A DNA stretch of 64,000 nt. It comes from Helicoverpa zea. Taxonomy: Eukaryota; Arthropoda; Insecta; Lepidoptera; Noctuidae. Shown piece after piece: positions 22,764 through 32,973 of the stretch (position 1 is the stretch's first letter; each line of letters begins with the position of its first letter). Position numbers and translations under genes: made by a program. The notes beneath the pieces are model-generated. The model did no database searches and was not told where the DNA came from. It saw only the letters and a program-made list of their open reading frames with translations. The DNA lies in contig NC_061453.1 in NCBI RefSeq assembly GCF_022581195.2, positions 14,898,001 through 14,962,000 of the forward strand, given 5' to 3'.

Positions 22764-23245
22764 AGGTATCGGCTATACTCGGGAAACCACGGAACCCTAC
22801 ACTGAGCGTAGCCCGCCACGCTCTGGGCCAGTTTTATTATAAGCGTATTAGTATAGAATCCACAGTTATGTATGATTAAAAACGTAGTCTTTAGGACTGT
22901 GCGGAAAAAAGCGCAGCGTCAACGGTGCGCGGGCGCAGGACTCGCAGTCAGGATCAAGTCTTGCCCATCAACCCAGAACATTCACTGATTGTTTTAAGTA
23001 ACTTTTTAACCGACTTCCCAAAAAAATGTCTGTAAAAAAGTTATCTTTACCGCTTTAAAATTTTTGGGGCCAAAACGATAATATTTTAAACAGTGGCAAT
23101 CGTAAGTCATATTGTAGAAAGTCCTAAACAATATTAATAAATTAATTTTCCCCCTCCTATTTATTTTTATAAAAAAGTAAATGCAAATATCATTGTAAAA
23201 TACTACTGTAAAATACGGAGGGACGATACGCATGCAACAAAGTGT
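22764..23245. other. Non-coding, hairpin-repeat debris
   Basis: Contains a short fragment of the hairpin family (TTAACCGACTTCCCAAAAAA near 23005). Otherwise no feature is recognised. Confidence 0.35.
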
Positions 23246-23407
23246 GTGCTAAGTATGAATGTAGATGGATGGAGAGGAAGAGGAAGACCTAAGAAAAGAT
23301 GGATGGATTGCCTGAAAGATGACATGAATGGGAAGGGAGTGAGTGTCAGTATGACGAGTGACAGGGGAAAATGGAAGATAATGTCATGTTGCGCCGACCC
23401 CAACATA
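23246..23407 (+). pseudogene. C-terminal remnant of an RTE-like LINE, split by insertion
   Basis: Reads GRGRPKKRWMDCLKDDMNGK, then GVSVSMTSDRGKW and CCADPN, the typical last residues of insect endonuclease/RT proteins. It ends at GACCCCAACATA, where the I-clade element is inserted. The tail resumes at 28937 (AAATTGGGAACAGGGCAG). Confidence 0.7.
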
Positions 23408-23577
23408 GATTTCTCGCCACAGAGTGTCTATGGTTAGCACGTGTGCCTAGAATTTTCAGCCGTTTTAAGTGTTTTGGTGAACTTTTGTGACTTAGTTTTG
23501 TGTTTGTGTGTTGTCCTTGTGTTTGTCTCCAGTGGTGTACTGTTATTTCGGTAACTTACTAGTTGTTTATAAGCATA

Positions 23578-24951
23578 ATGGATCAAAATAAACCTCCCGA
23601 TCCCGATCCTCCCGACATCTCTGCATATGCTCCTCTTTCCCCCAACTATCCGCTATCCCAACTCGCTGATGTTGCTTGCAGCATCGCGGACTCCCAGACC
23701 CCATCAACCTCGTATACCAGGAAACGCTCCGGAGATGATGCTAACATTAGCGTGTCAACCCCGCCATCCAAACAACAAAGGAACCTAGTTGGCCGCAGCA
23801 GGTACTCAGCTACTGATAAGGCACCTTTTATCGTTCATGTCTCTCGATTGGAGCCCCAGCCTAACGCCGGTACCTCTCTACACCCTGTTACTTTCGGAAT
23901 ATTCCTACAAAAACATAATATTACTAACGTTGTCCGTGATGGTGTTAAAAAAGTTGGTAGGAACCGTGTGTCTGTAGAGTTTAAATCCCCTCAGGATGCA
24001 AACTCATTTATTATCAACAGCATTTTACATAAGAACTGCTATGTTGCCTCAATCCCCACTTTTAATATAACTAGGATGGGAGTTGTGACTGGTGTTCCCA
24101 CAGATTTAAATGAAGAGGAAGCCCAAAAATACTTACAGGTCCCTTCAGGTTGTGGTGAAATCCTGAAAGTTCGTCGCATAAGCAGGAAAGTAGTTATAGA
24201 TGGAGTAACTGAATTCAAGGCAACAGAGACATGTGTACTTACCTTTGATGGCCAAGTATTGCCTCAAAGAGTTTTTTGCTGTTACACTTCCCTTCCAGTT
24301 CAGCAATATGTTTATCCCACCATCCAGTGCCGTAAGTGCTGCAGGTTTGGTCATGTGGAACTAGTGTGTCGGTCCAAGCCTCGCTGCAGTAAGTGCGGCC
24401 ATGATCACCCTGGTGATGGTTGCAGCACTTCTGAGGCGGAGGCATTCTGTGTGCTCTGCTCAGGGAATCATTTTGCAAATAGCAAGTCATGCCCGGAGTT
24501 GGGTAGACAGAAGGCCATTAAGACGGTTATGGCTGAGAAGTCCCTTTCATATGCTGAAGCTAGCAAATCTGTCCCACTTGCTTCTCGCAATTATGCGAAT
24601 GCTGCAAAAGCAGTTCCCGCCCCCACTCAGTCATACCGCAAAACTGTTTTCCTTAAGCCAAGGACCCATGCCCCTCTATCTCCCTCTTATGATAAAGCTG
24701 CCCATCAGCAGATTATTAACTCCCCTGCACCTTCACAGCCTGATGGCTGCGCTCTGAATAACCCATTCATTGATAGTAATGTTTCCTCAATAATAGATAT
24801 ACTTATTAAACTTCTATCTACAATCCTATCCACCAATAATACCCAATTACCGTCCAACGTTGCCTACCAATTAACTAACCTTTTATCAAATATTAGAAAT
24901 GGCGCCTCGCCAAGTATTCCTTCAATGGAATGTGAGGAGCGTGTGGCATAA
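23578..24951 (+). CDS. I-clade LINE ORF1 (Gag-like, CCHC knuckles)
   Basis: 457 residues from MDQNKPPDPDPPDISAY. The N-terminal third is Pro/Ser-rich. A central region (about residues 75-230) resembles the RNA-recognition-like core of LINE Gag proteins. Three zinc-knuckle-type motifs follow near residues 245-305: CRKCCRFGHVELVC, CSKCGHDHPGDGC and CVLCSGNHFANSKSC. The protein is expected to bind element RNA and form the ribonucleoprotein. The start is the first ATG in the frame; an upstream TTG would add five residues. It overlaps ORF2 by 53 bp in another frame, as is usual in this clade. Confidence 0.88.
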   Translation: MDQNKPPDPDPPDISAYAPLSPNYPLSQLADVACSIADSQTPSTSYTRKRSGDDANISVSTPPSKQQRNLVGRSRYSATDKAPFIVHVSRLEPQPNAGTSLHPVTFGIFLQKHNITNVVRDGVKKVGRNRVSVEFKSPQDANSFIINSILHKNCYVASIPTFNITRMGVVTGVPTDLNEEEAQKYLQVPSGCGEILKVRRISRKVVIDGVTEFKATETCVLTFDGQVLPQRVFCCYTSLPVQQYVYPTIQCRKCCRFGHVELVCRSKPRCSKCGHDHPGDGCSTSEAEAFCVLCSGNHFANSKSCPELGRQKAIKTVMAEKSLSYAEASKSVPLASRNYANAAKAVPAPTQSYRKTVFLKPRTHAPLSPSYDKAAHQQIINSPAPSQPDGCALNNPFIDSNVSSIIDILIKLLSTILSTNNTQLPSNVAYQLTNLLSNIRNGASPSIPSMECEERVA

Positions 24952-27900
24952 AAAGCACGACCTCATATTCCTCCTCAACAAATTCAAGCCTCTGGCTTGC
25001 TCTGTAGCTGAGACTTGGCTCACCCCGAGTCTCAGTTTTAATATACCACTATTTAATATTCTCAGATGTGACAGATCTGATGGCTATGGAGGGTCGGCTC
25101 TCCTTGTTAATAATCGTGTCCCCCTCTCCACCTTGTCCCTTCCGGTTCTGGATGGTGATATGAATATAGTTGCGTGTAGAATTGAGGGTATCACTGTTTT
25201 ATCGGTGTATATTTCCCATCCTCAGCGTAGGTTTTTAACCACCATTAGGGACATTTTGAATAGCATAGTAGGACCTGTGCTCGTCATGGGTGACTTCAAC
25301 TGTCACCACTTTAGATGGGGCTCCAATCGTTGTGATTCGTTTGGGGAAGGTTTAGTAGAAATCTTGGATGATTTAGACCTTTGCATCTTAAATGATGGTA
25401 GCCCTACTCGTAGATCCCTTCCAGGACAGCAAAAGAGTTGTGTAGACCTCACATTCTGTTCAGTTGAGTTGGCGGCATCAATTCATTGGGAATGTACTAC
25501 TCTGACGCATGGTAGCGACCATTTCCCCATTGTTGTAACTTTAATTAATAAAACTTATTTAGAGAAAACTTCTCCTCCACTATTGAAGTACAACTTGTCC
25601 AAACCTGATTGGTCGAAGTTTGCATCTTTACTGGAGGGGAAAATTAGTACGCTTCCAAATTTAAATTCAAGTTTCCAAGATTCTTCTGGTCACTGCCATG
25701 CTAAGAGCTGCTACGATGGCTTTATCTCGGCCATTACCTCAAGCGCAGACTCTACCTTTCCGTTGCGCAACTGTGCCAGAAATAAAATCCCGTCACCCCC
25801 GTGGTGGGATCAAGAATGCACATCGGTTATTAAAGAAAGAAAAGAGGCCGAAAAACAGTACAATGATGCGATGAATAGCGTCAATCTTATACGGTACAGA
25901 CGAGTGTTAGCTCAATCTCGACGGCTTCTTCGCAAGAAGAAACGTCGCGGTTGGGTTAAGTTTTGCACTTCTCTATCCCCTTCCACTCCTATTTCAGCAG
26001 TTTGGAAGAGCATTAATCGTTTCAGGCGAGGCTGCTCCCCATCTATCTCTTCCCCTATCTCGAGACAAACTGCTGAATCCTTTTTCGACAAAATTGCTCC
26101 AGCCTATGTTCCTTCTTCCTCAGAACTTCTGCTCCCGTCTGTAAATATTTTGGACGATCCTATGAATGAACCATTTTCGTTGGAGGAACTTGATGCGGTG
26201 TTACGTCATGTTAGGGATTCCGCCCCAGGCATAGACGGCATACCGTACTCATTTGCAGTTCATTTTGGTTTTGAAGCAAAAAAGTATTTTTTAGGAATAT
26301 TAAATTATTGTTATCAATTTGGTTGGGTTCCCGAACAGTGGAAAGCTCAGATAGTAATTCCCCTTTTGAAGCCCGGCAAGACTGCTGATGATCCGAATGG
26401 CCTTAGACCAATTGCTTTGTCCTCAGTGTTGGCCAAGATATTGGAACATTTAATTAAAAATAGACTTGAGTGGTTGGTGGAGTCTAGGGATTTACTGCCG
26501 AGCCATCAGTTTGGCTTTAGAAAGGGGCTTAGCACCATGGACAGTGTGGCAATTTTGGTTACTGATATCCGTACAGCCTTTTCCAAAAATGAATCTGCTG
26601 TAGCCACTTTCCTTGACATCTCTTCCGCATACGACAGCGTCCTTCTTCCAGTTCTCAGGCAAAAATTGCAACAGCTGAGGATTCCGGGTAAGATGGTACA
26701 ATGTATATGCGCACTCCTCATGTCTCGCTCTTTGATGCTCAGAGTGCAGGGGGAGGTATTTGAGGTGAGACAGACGTGGAAGGGCCTTCCCCAAGGCTCA
26801 GTTCTGAGCCCACTACTATACAACCTGTATACAGCAGACATTGGCTCCTGCCTTAATTGTGACTGCCACCTTCTACAATACGCGGACGACCTAGTGTTGT
26901 ATGTAGTAAATTCATCTATTGCGGACGCTGCCTCATCTCTCTGTCTCTCCCTGGACTCTCTGCACACATGGCTTTTGAACCATGGTCTCACGTTATCCGC
27001 CCCAAAAAGCTCGGTAGTGATTTTTTCCCGAAAACTACTGATCCCTCAGGTCTCAGTTAACATTCAAGGACAAGATATTCCCATAAATAATAAAACAAAA
27101 TTTTTAGGCGTTTTCTTAGATTCAAAATTATCCGGGATTCACCACTTTAACTATTTGATCCAAAGATGCGAAAGAGCAATCTCCATCTTAAAAGCTCTCG
27201 CTGGTGTCTGGTGGGGGGCCCATCCCTTCACTATGAAACTGGTCTACAATGCCTTAGTCCGCAGTATCCTGGACTATGGGTCACACTTGGTGATTCCAAG
27301 CAACAAAGGTGCCTTGGCCGGTTTAGATAGGATTCAATCTCAATGCCTTCGAATCATCTCAGGTTGCATGAAGTCGTCGCCTATTAACGCCTTGCAGGTC
27401 GAATGCGCGGAACCTCCTCTAGCCCTGAGACGTCAGTACCTTGCTTCCCGTTTCCTATCCAGGGTTATTCCCAAGTCGTCCCACCCCCTCATCCCAAAAC
27501 TCAGAGAGCTTGACACTCTTTGTCACAGCTCCAAATATTGGGAACACAAAGAAATCCCCCTATTCCTAAAAGCATACCGGTTTTTTCAAAATTTAGAATC
27601 CCCCATTGCTCCATATCCCAGACTTCCTCTATTTAATTACCCCTATGAAGTACTTTGCTTCACCCCTAAAATATTCTATAACATTGGCATATCCAAAAAC
27701 TCCCCATCGGCAAATTCGGCCTTTAATGCGGTTTTGGGTGAACGATGGATTGGGTTTCAAAAGTTCTTCACGGATGCTTCCAAATCAAATGGTGGCTGTA
27801 CTGGAGCCGCGGTTTACTATCAGAACTCTAAAATAATTTTGAAATTCAAATGTCCGAAGGAGTCTTCTGTATTTACAGGCGAGTGTGTGGCACTATTGGA

Positions 27901-28633
27901 AGCTTGTCGTTTTATAGAGTCCCATGAGATTAGCTATGGAGTTATCTTTACTGACTCCCTTAGCTGTCTCCAAGCCCTATCCCAGAATCCCTTTAGAACT
28001 AAACTCCATTTTCCTATTGTCCTGGATATTAAAAAGTCCCTTTTCTCCTGCACTAGGCAAGAGAAAGAAGTTCACTTAGTCTGGATTCCTAGCCATTGCG
28101 GTATAGCGGGCAATGAATGTGCCGATGCATTGGCCAAAGATGCGTGTTCATCTGAGTCTGCTGACCTTGTACACTTCTCCCTTCAAGGGCATGACCTGCT
28201 AAACCTCCCTAAATTGAGTCTTGAGACCTCGTGGCAGGAATGCTGGAACATCTCCAGCAAAAAGAAGGGTAGCTCTTATTTCGCCATTCAACCGGTTGTA
28301 AAACCAAAACCGTGGTTTTCAAAATTTAAAAAATACCCTAAAAGGGTAATTTCAGTCCTGTGCAGAATACGGTTAGGTCACTGTTGTACACCGGTCTTTC
28401 TGCGCAAAATTCGGGTGCAGGATTCATCCCTCTGCGAGTGTGGACTGGATGAGGGTACCCTGGACCATATATTTTTTGACTGTCCTAACAACTCATCCTT
28501 TGATTTATATGGTCGTCTCCAAAAACTTAAAATTCCTCTCCCTACTAATTTCCGTTCCCTCTTATCCCACTCCTGTCCAGAACTGCTCCAGATGCTGTTG
28601 ATGTTTATACATCAAAACAATATTAAATTATAA
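24899..28633 (+). CDS. I-clade LINE ORF2 (endonuclease-RT-RNase H)
   Basis: 1244 residues, uninterrupted. Endonuclease/exonuclease/phosphatase domain at about 1-220 (QWNVRS, AETWL, GYGGSALLV, MGDFNCHH, SCVDLTF, HGSDHFPIVV). Reverse transcriptase at about 430-740 (LRPIALSS, HQFGFRKGLST, FLDISSAYDSV, GLPQGSVLSPLLYN, YADDLVLY with the catalytic DD). RNase H at about 955-1090 (FTDASKSNGG, GECVALLEAC, IFTDSLSCLQAL, WIPSHCGIAGNECADALAK). It ends with a Cys/His motif (CECGLDEGTLDHIFFDC). It acts in target-primed reverse transcription. All catalytic blocks are present, so it is potentially functional. Confidence 0.95.
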   Translation: MAPRQVFLQWNVRSVWHKKHDLIFLLNKFKPLACSVAETWLTPSLSFNIPLFNILRCDRSDGYGGSALLVNNRVPLSTLSLPVLDGDMNIVACRIEGITVLSVYISHPQRRFLTTIRDILNSIVGPVLVMGDFNCHHFRWGSNRCDSFGEGLVEILDDLDLCILNDGSPTRRSLPGQQKSCVDLTFCSVELAASIHWECTTLTHGSDHFPIVVTLINKTYLEKTSPPLLKYNLSKPDWSKFASLLEGKISTLPNLNSSFQDSSGHCHAKSCYDGFISAITSSADSTFPLRNCARNKIPSPPWWDQECTSVIKERKEAEKQYNDAMNSVNLIRYRRVLAQSRRLLRKKKRRGWVKFCTSLSPSTPISAVWKSINRFRRGCSPSISSPISRQTAESFFDKIAPAYVPSSSELLLPSVNILDDPMNEPFSLEELDAVLRHVRDSAPGIDGIPYSFAVHFGFEAKKYFLGILNYCYQFGWVPEQWKAQIVIPLLKPGKTADDPNGLRPIALSSVLAKILEHLIKNRLEWLVESRDLLPSHQFGFRKGLSTMDSVAILVTDIRTAFSKNESAVATFLDISSAYDSVLLPVLRQKLQQLRIPGKMVQCICALLMSRSLMLRVQGEVFEVRQTWKGLPQGSVLSPLLYNLYTADIGSCLNCDCHLLQYADDLVLYVVNSSIADAASSLCLSLDSLHTWLLNHGLTLSAPKSSVVIFSRKLLIPQVSVNIQGQDIPINNKTKFLGVFLDSKLSGIHHFNYLIQRCERAISILKALAGVWWGAHPFTMKLVYNALVRSILDYGSHLVIPSNKGALAGLDRIQSQCLRIISGCMKSSPINALQVECAEPPLALRRQYLASRFLSRVIPKSSHPLIPKLRELDTLCHSSKYWEHKEIPLFLKAYRFFQNLESPIAPYPRLPLFNYPYEVLCFTPKIFYNIGISKNSPSANSAFNAVLGERWIGFQKFFTDASKSNGGCTGAAVYYQNSKIILKFKCPKESSVFTGECVALLEACRFIESHEISYGVIFTDSLSCLQALSQNPFRTKLHFPIVLDIKKSLFSCTRQEKEVHLVWIPSHCGIAGNECADALAKDACSSESADLVHFSLQGHDLLNLPKLSLETSWQECWNISSKKKGSSYFAIQPVVKPKPWFSKFKKYPKRVISVLCRIRLGHCCTPVFLRKIRVQDSSLCECGLDEGTLDHIFFDCPNNSSFDLYGRLQKLKIPLPTNFRSLLSHSCPELLQMLLMFIHQNNIKL

Positions 28634-28936
28634 ACTGTGGCCTATATTTAGGCCTCAGTTTGTATGGTTGTGGTATATGTATGTTATGTGTTACTAACAT
28701 TTTCTTGTTATTTTTATATATGTAAATGTATTTCTGTTTGTTTCAGTGCCGTCCTACTAACACATTAAGTTACACAAGATCGGCCACAGCTCCGTCTTAA
28801 ATCAATATATAATTATTATTTTTATTTTTTTTTCATTAAAAGCACTACTTGCTTGTCATCCCACTTGTCATTGGCAGAACCGTCGAATTGACATCGACAC
28901 GGATTGCCATATCCAAAAATAGAATAGAATAGAATA

Positions 28937-29099
28937 GACCCCAACATAAAATTGGGAACAGGGCAGTAGGAAGAAGATTGTAAAATACTGACCAGGAATA
29001 AAAAGCTTGATGCAGAATTAATTCACTTTGATTAATTCTGAGGTCTGATACGGTAGTCTTAACATATTTCGGTGTAAAGATGTCATCAATACGAATAAA
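28937..29099 (+). other. Resumed RTE tail and unassigned DNA
   Basis: Begins with the second copy of the target-site duplication and continues the interrupted RTE-like 3' end (AAATTGGGAACAGGGCAG). The remainder is unassigned. Confidence 0.5.
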
Positions 29100-29305
29100 A
29101 TGAGCCTAAACACTTGATAGTTGCTACATACCTATGCGGAGTTCAGATCAGTCAGATCCTGACTTTGTGACAATGAGACCTGAGAGTTGCTCTTTCAAAA
29201 GAGAGTTGCGTAACAAAGACAAGAAAAGACGATTTGAGAATCCTCTTTTTTGGAGTCGGTTAAAAAGAAGTTTCTCAATTCGGATGTTTGTATTTTTTTG
29301 TCATC
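29100..29305 (+). repeat. Hairpin-family fragment
   Basis: Pieces of the hairpin-tailed family in scrambled order: GTTTCTCAATTCGGATGTTTG and AATCCTC..TTTTGGAGTCGG. No palindrome is retained. Confidence 0.4.
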
Positions 29306-29722
29306 GTTCTTTGTTTCTTTTAAGTCGTGGTGGCCTAGTGGGCAAAGAACCAACCTCTCGAGTAAGAGGGCGCGGGTTCGATTCCAGGTCAGGCAAGTAC
29401 CAATGCAACTTTTCTAAGTTTGTATGTACTTTCTAAATATACCTTAGACACCAATGACTGTGTTTCGGATGGCACGTTAAACTGTAGGTCCCGGCTGTCA
29501 TTGAACATCCTTGGCAGTCGTTACGGGTAGTCAGAAGCCAGTAAGTCTGACACCAGTCTAATCAAGGGGTATCGGGTTGCCCGGGTAACTGGGTTGAGGA
29601 GGTCAGATAGGCAGTCGCTTCTTGTAAAGCACTGGTATTCAGCTGAATCCGGTTAGACTGGAAGCCGACCCCAACATAGTTGGGAAAAGGCTCGGCGGAT
29701 GATGATGTTCTTTGTTTCTTTT
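29306..29722 (+). mobile_element. Full-length tRNA-derived SINE with 16-bp TSD
   Basis: SINE 29322-29706 between direct repeats GTTCTTTGTTTCTTTT (29306-29321 and 29707-29722). The head carries pol III-type boxes: A-box-like TGGCCTAGTGGGC and B-box GGTTCGATTCC. The body has TTTCGGATGGCACGTTAAAC. The 3' end is CCGACCCCAACATAGTTGGG followed by GATGATGATG. The shared GATGATG tail suggests mobilisation by an RTE-type LINE. Best preserved copy in the window. Confidence 0.92.
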
Positions 29723-30365
29723 GTGTTCGCGCATATGTGCCATTTACATGTGTCTACATCATTTATTAAATTCTGCTTTAATATACCCAGAACGAATTAA
29801 TCGATGAGTTGAGAGAATGCCTGTACTGCTAGTACAGAAAGCACACGTCATCAGATCATCTAAATCTCCAATACCTTGTATTGTGTTTATATATAGCTAT
29901 TTCTAGTCTAACATGCGGTACCTTTACCTACTTACATTACGACAGAACAGTTTGGACTTTTCCAGTGCCTCAGAAATACTAACTTTGAAACAAAATCATA
30001 ATGAAAACGGCCACAACATGAAGACTGGAGTAACGTCCACTCGGAGGCAAAATGTGGAACACCTGGCAGCGACCGAGGGGCGCTTTCGTTTCTTTCTGTA
30101 GGGTGAGTTCAGGGCGCGATCGACTAACAGTTTGTGTGTGAACAACTAGGTCTGTGCAGCAAGCTCGAGACGAGGCGACACAACACGCCGCGTTGCACAA
30201 CGCGCTCTATGTAGGCCGCCCTCACTCCTAGCTAATCTAATTACAAATACAAGCACGGGGACTGTGATATAATAAGGCACCTTAGCGTGTGTGTCTGTGT
30301 GTACAGTGCATCGACCCCATTGATACTCCACTCAGTATCGCGCCTTTCTTCAGATATGCAAATTG
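29723..30365. other. Non-coding, no gene seen
   Basis: No recognised coding sequence or repeat. Short ORFs have no domain. Confidence 0.4.
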
Positions 30366-30985
30366 TTATCTCGTTTATCTTAACTAGGCGCTAATGTGAG
30401 ACCGGTTATCTTAAAGTTTTGATAATCGTATCTAACAGATACAGTATCTAGTAGAACAGCTGATGTGAGTACATAGTGGACGCGAGCATGCGACGAGCCG
30501 CGAGCTGCAGGTCGTCGCGGCGTTGCAGCGGCTCGCGGGCGAGGGGACGCGCCCAGCCCGTGATAACGTCCGCAAACACGACACGAACCCACCACAAATA
30601 TTTGTAGGGATCGTCGCCGTGCCACCCGCCGCCCCGCGTCGCCCCACCCCGCCCCGCCCGCTTCCAGCCCTGGAGAGCTCCGTATCTGGTGCAGAGATAC
30701 CGCGATACCATCCCCGATACCGTATAATTATCAGATAGAAGGCCTACAGATTTGATTAGAGAGCGCGTATCTGTCGCCGCCTCGTTACAGCCGGCTCGGC
30801 GCCCGCGCAGCCACGACGTGGAGGGTGCTGCAGCAGCCCGGCGGCTCGGGCAATGTCGGACAGTGCGAGTGTGAAGTGCGCAGTGCGGCCGCGGTACCTA
30901 CCGCTGTAATCCCCGCTCCGGATCTGATACGCGATACATCGACGGATTATTGATGGGCGCCGCTCGACCTCATCGCGATCTTATC
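30366..30985. promoter_or_regulatory. GATA-site cluster next to a CpG-rich island
   Basis: Four WGATAR sites in 60 bp (30366, 30375, 30406, 30420), with further TGATAA/AGATAG sites near 30560 and 30727-30739. The adjacent 30480-30960 is CpG-rich. It lies about 1 kb beyond the probable 3' end of the serpent-like gene and upstream of the GATAe-like gene on the same strand. It could be an enhancer or distal promoter for the latter. Function is inferred from motif density and position. Confidence 0.35.
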
Positions 30986-31357
30986 AGTTGTTTTTTTCGT
31001 CGAATATTTTCCGTGAAAAGCTAATAAAGAGCGGTGTTGAGGGGCGAGGGGAGCAGGGTGCACGTGACGCGATGCCTGATGATAAGACGCCATATTGTTT
31101 CAGTGTATGCCCCCCCTCTCCGCCAGCCCCGCGAACCACTCATCGCAGTCGATTCCCTGTGCGTTGTACACGGTTAGATATGATTGTAATAATACTTATA
31201 CATATGTGTGCGTTTGATATTTTGTCACGTACTCCACGCGCTCGTCGAGGTGGGTAAGCGTCATACCTACTTTGTGAGTAACATCGTACATTGCATAACG
31301 CATTGATCAGCGAGCTGAGTGAGTGAAAACGGACCAAAGATGGTCTTTCTGAGCTGT

Positions 31358-31412
31358 CATCATCATCATCAGCCTATCGCAGTCCACTGCTGGACATAGG
31401 CCTCTCCAAGTG
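31358..31412 (-). repeat. RTE 3'-tail fragment
   Basis: CATCATCATCATCAGCCTATCGCAGTCC, i.e. the reverse complement of the RTE 3' end at 11865-11920, running to GGCCTCTCCAAGTGCAC. A short 5'-truncated insertion. Confidence 0.75.
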
Positions 31413-31593
31413 CACTTTCTGACCTGTGCTGAGTGCAAATTATGTAATGCCTGAAAAATACAGTAAATGATGTCCGCTATGAGCGCAGCAGCACGGCCGG
31501 AGCCGCGTGCTGGACGCGAGGGCGAGCGTGCTGGACGCGGGTGCAACATGTCAGGCAGCTGAATCAAACAACAGGCTTGAGCTTCAAAGTACC

Positions 31594-32716
31594 TTTAATT
31601 CAAGGTGTTCTTCAATCTGATCGCTTATGTAATATTTACACAATACAGTACATGTATATACTAGAGTAACGCCTCGCAGGACGCGCCACATAACACATAA
31701 ATATTTATAACATCACGTATCTATACTTACATTTGTATGCAATATATTTGGCGACAAGGCATCAGATCTATTCGCCGGCACTCGCCGGCGGTTACCCACT
31801 CCACCCTATTATACTCTATTCACATTATTATTATTATATATTACTTTCAATAAACATGCAACAATAGTCGACATTATATAAAAAATAACATAATTACATA
31901 TAACTAATTAATTCTTATTTAAATTAAAATAATATAATTCGGATTTATGCAATAGAGAGGTACCTCAGATCTATGCGTTCATAGAGCGTACAAGATGCAG
32001 GTACGCGACCACGCTCTGCACTACCTACTGATGTTGCAGTAGTCAGCAGTGCAGGCGCGTGCAGCGAGCAGTGCGCGCCGGTGTCACAGCACTACATTCA
32101 CTACGCTACTTGGATTCATTCTTGGAATGCTTTTAGAAGTCATGGAGTCAACAAAAATATCTTTACTAATGTACTTATACTAACACTAGAGCGACGCTCA
32201 CCGCCCGAGTCGCTCAGGCGACGCGTGCCTCCTATTCAAACCAAGTCGATAATATTTTGAAAAAAAAAAATCTATTCATCGGATGCCAGTACACGCCATA
32301 CTAAAAATTGATTATTTTATAAAAATATAAACTTTATCGTTCAACATAAAATAAAATTAGCTGTGTTACATTCAAAACAGCCTCTTTGCGGCGACATAGC
32401 TTACTTTAAAAGAAACATTAAGCTATCTACCTAGGAATGCAATGCTTTAGGAATGATTCATTATACAGTCTCATCGCTTATTATACATAATTATTATTTG
32501 GTAACAGTGGGAACACACGATTAAAAACAGCTCACTACAGCACACGTGCGAATCGTACGACACTAGGAGTGGTCGCGCGAGTGCGCTGCGGCTTATATGT
32601 ACAGGGTGCTATTTGGTCAACTAGCGAGTCATCGCGCTCGCTATCATCTAGGCACTAACTAGGTATCTAAACAACTGAGATTCTATAAGGTTATGTGGTC
32701 AGGCGGGCGCCGCGGC
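31594..32716 (-). other. Probable 3' UTR of the serpent-like gene
   Basis: AT-rich DNA directly after the stop at 32717-32719. No canonical AATAAA is seen on the minus strand here. ATTAAA at 31599-31594 is the best polyadenylation signal candidate and would give a 3' UTR of about 1.1 kb. The boundary is uncertain. Confidence 0.35.
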
Positions 32717-32973
32717 TCAGCTGCCCATGGACACGACGGTGGGCCGCTCCAGGCGCTCGTCGGCCGCGCGCCGATACTCCTCGTCGTAGAGCGCGTGGGG
32801 CGCGTGCGCGTGCTGCGCGTGCGCGGCGTGCGTCACGTGCGGCGCGTGCGGCGCGTGCGCGGCGTGCGCTGAGTGCGCGGGCGGCGGCTCCTCCACCTTG
32901 AGCGCGTGCTGCACGTAGTAGTTGAGCGAGAGCGGCGAGCGCGCGCCGCTGCCGGCCGCCGCGCCGCTGTCCA
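32717..32973 (-). CDS. srp: srp, last exon with His-Ala repeat
   Basis: Enters in phase 1 after GTGTCTGTGCAG. It encodes LDSGAAAGSGARSPLSLN, then YYVQHALKVEEPPP, a region of about 30 residues with ten His alternating mostly with Ala, and the C-terminus RPTVVSMGS. TGA is at 32719-32717. The His-Ala tract is GC-rich and repetitive in DNA, so its length may vary between alleles. Confidence 0.88.

Larger units (their letters stand above)
23408..28936 (+). mobile_element. Complete I-clade non-LTR retrotransposon
   Basis: A 5.5-kb element bounded by a perfect 12-bp target-site duplication, GACCCCAACATA (23396-23407 and 28937-28948). It has a 170-bp 5' UTR, two overlapping open ORFs, a 3' UTR and a tail of AGAAT/GAATA repeats (28918-28936). 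The protein order Gag-like, endonuclease, RT and RNase H is that of the I superclade. With both ORFs open and a clean duplication, it may be a recent and possibly active copy. Confidence 0.9.

Noticed and set aside
29334..29395. Possible tRNA gene (A and B boxes)
   Set aside because: It is the head of a SINE: target-site duplications and dispersed copies, and no cloverleaf-completing acceptor stem.
30448..30711. Minus-strand ORF in the CpG island upstream of GATAe
   Set aside because: Low-complexity composition, overlapping ORFs in other frames, no domain. It may be an untranslated exon but not coding.
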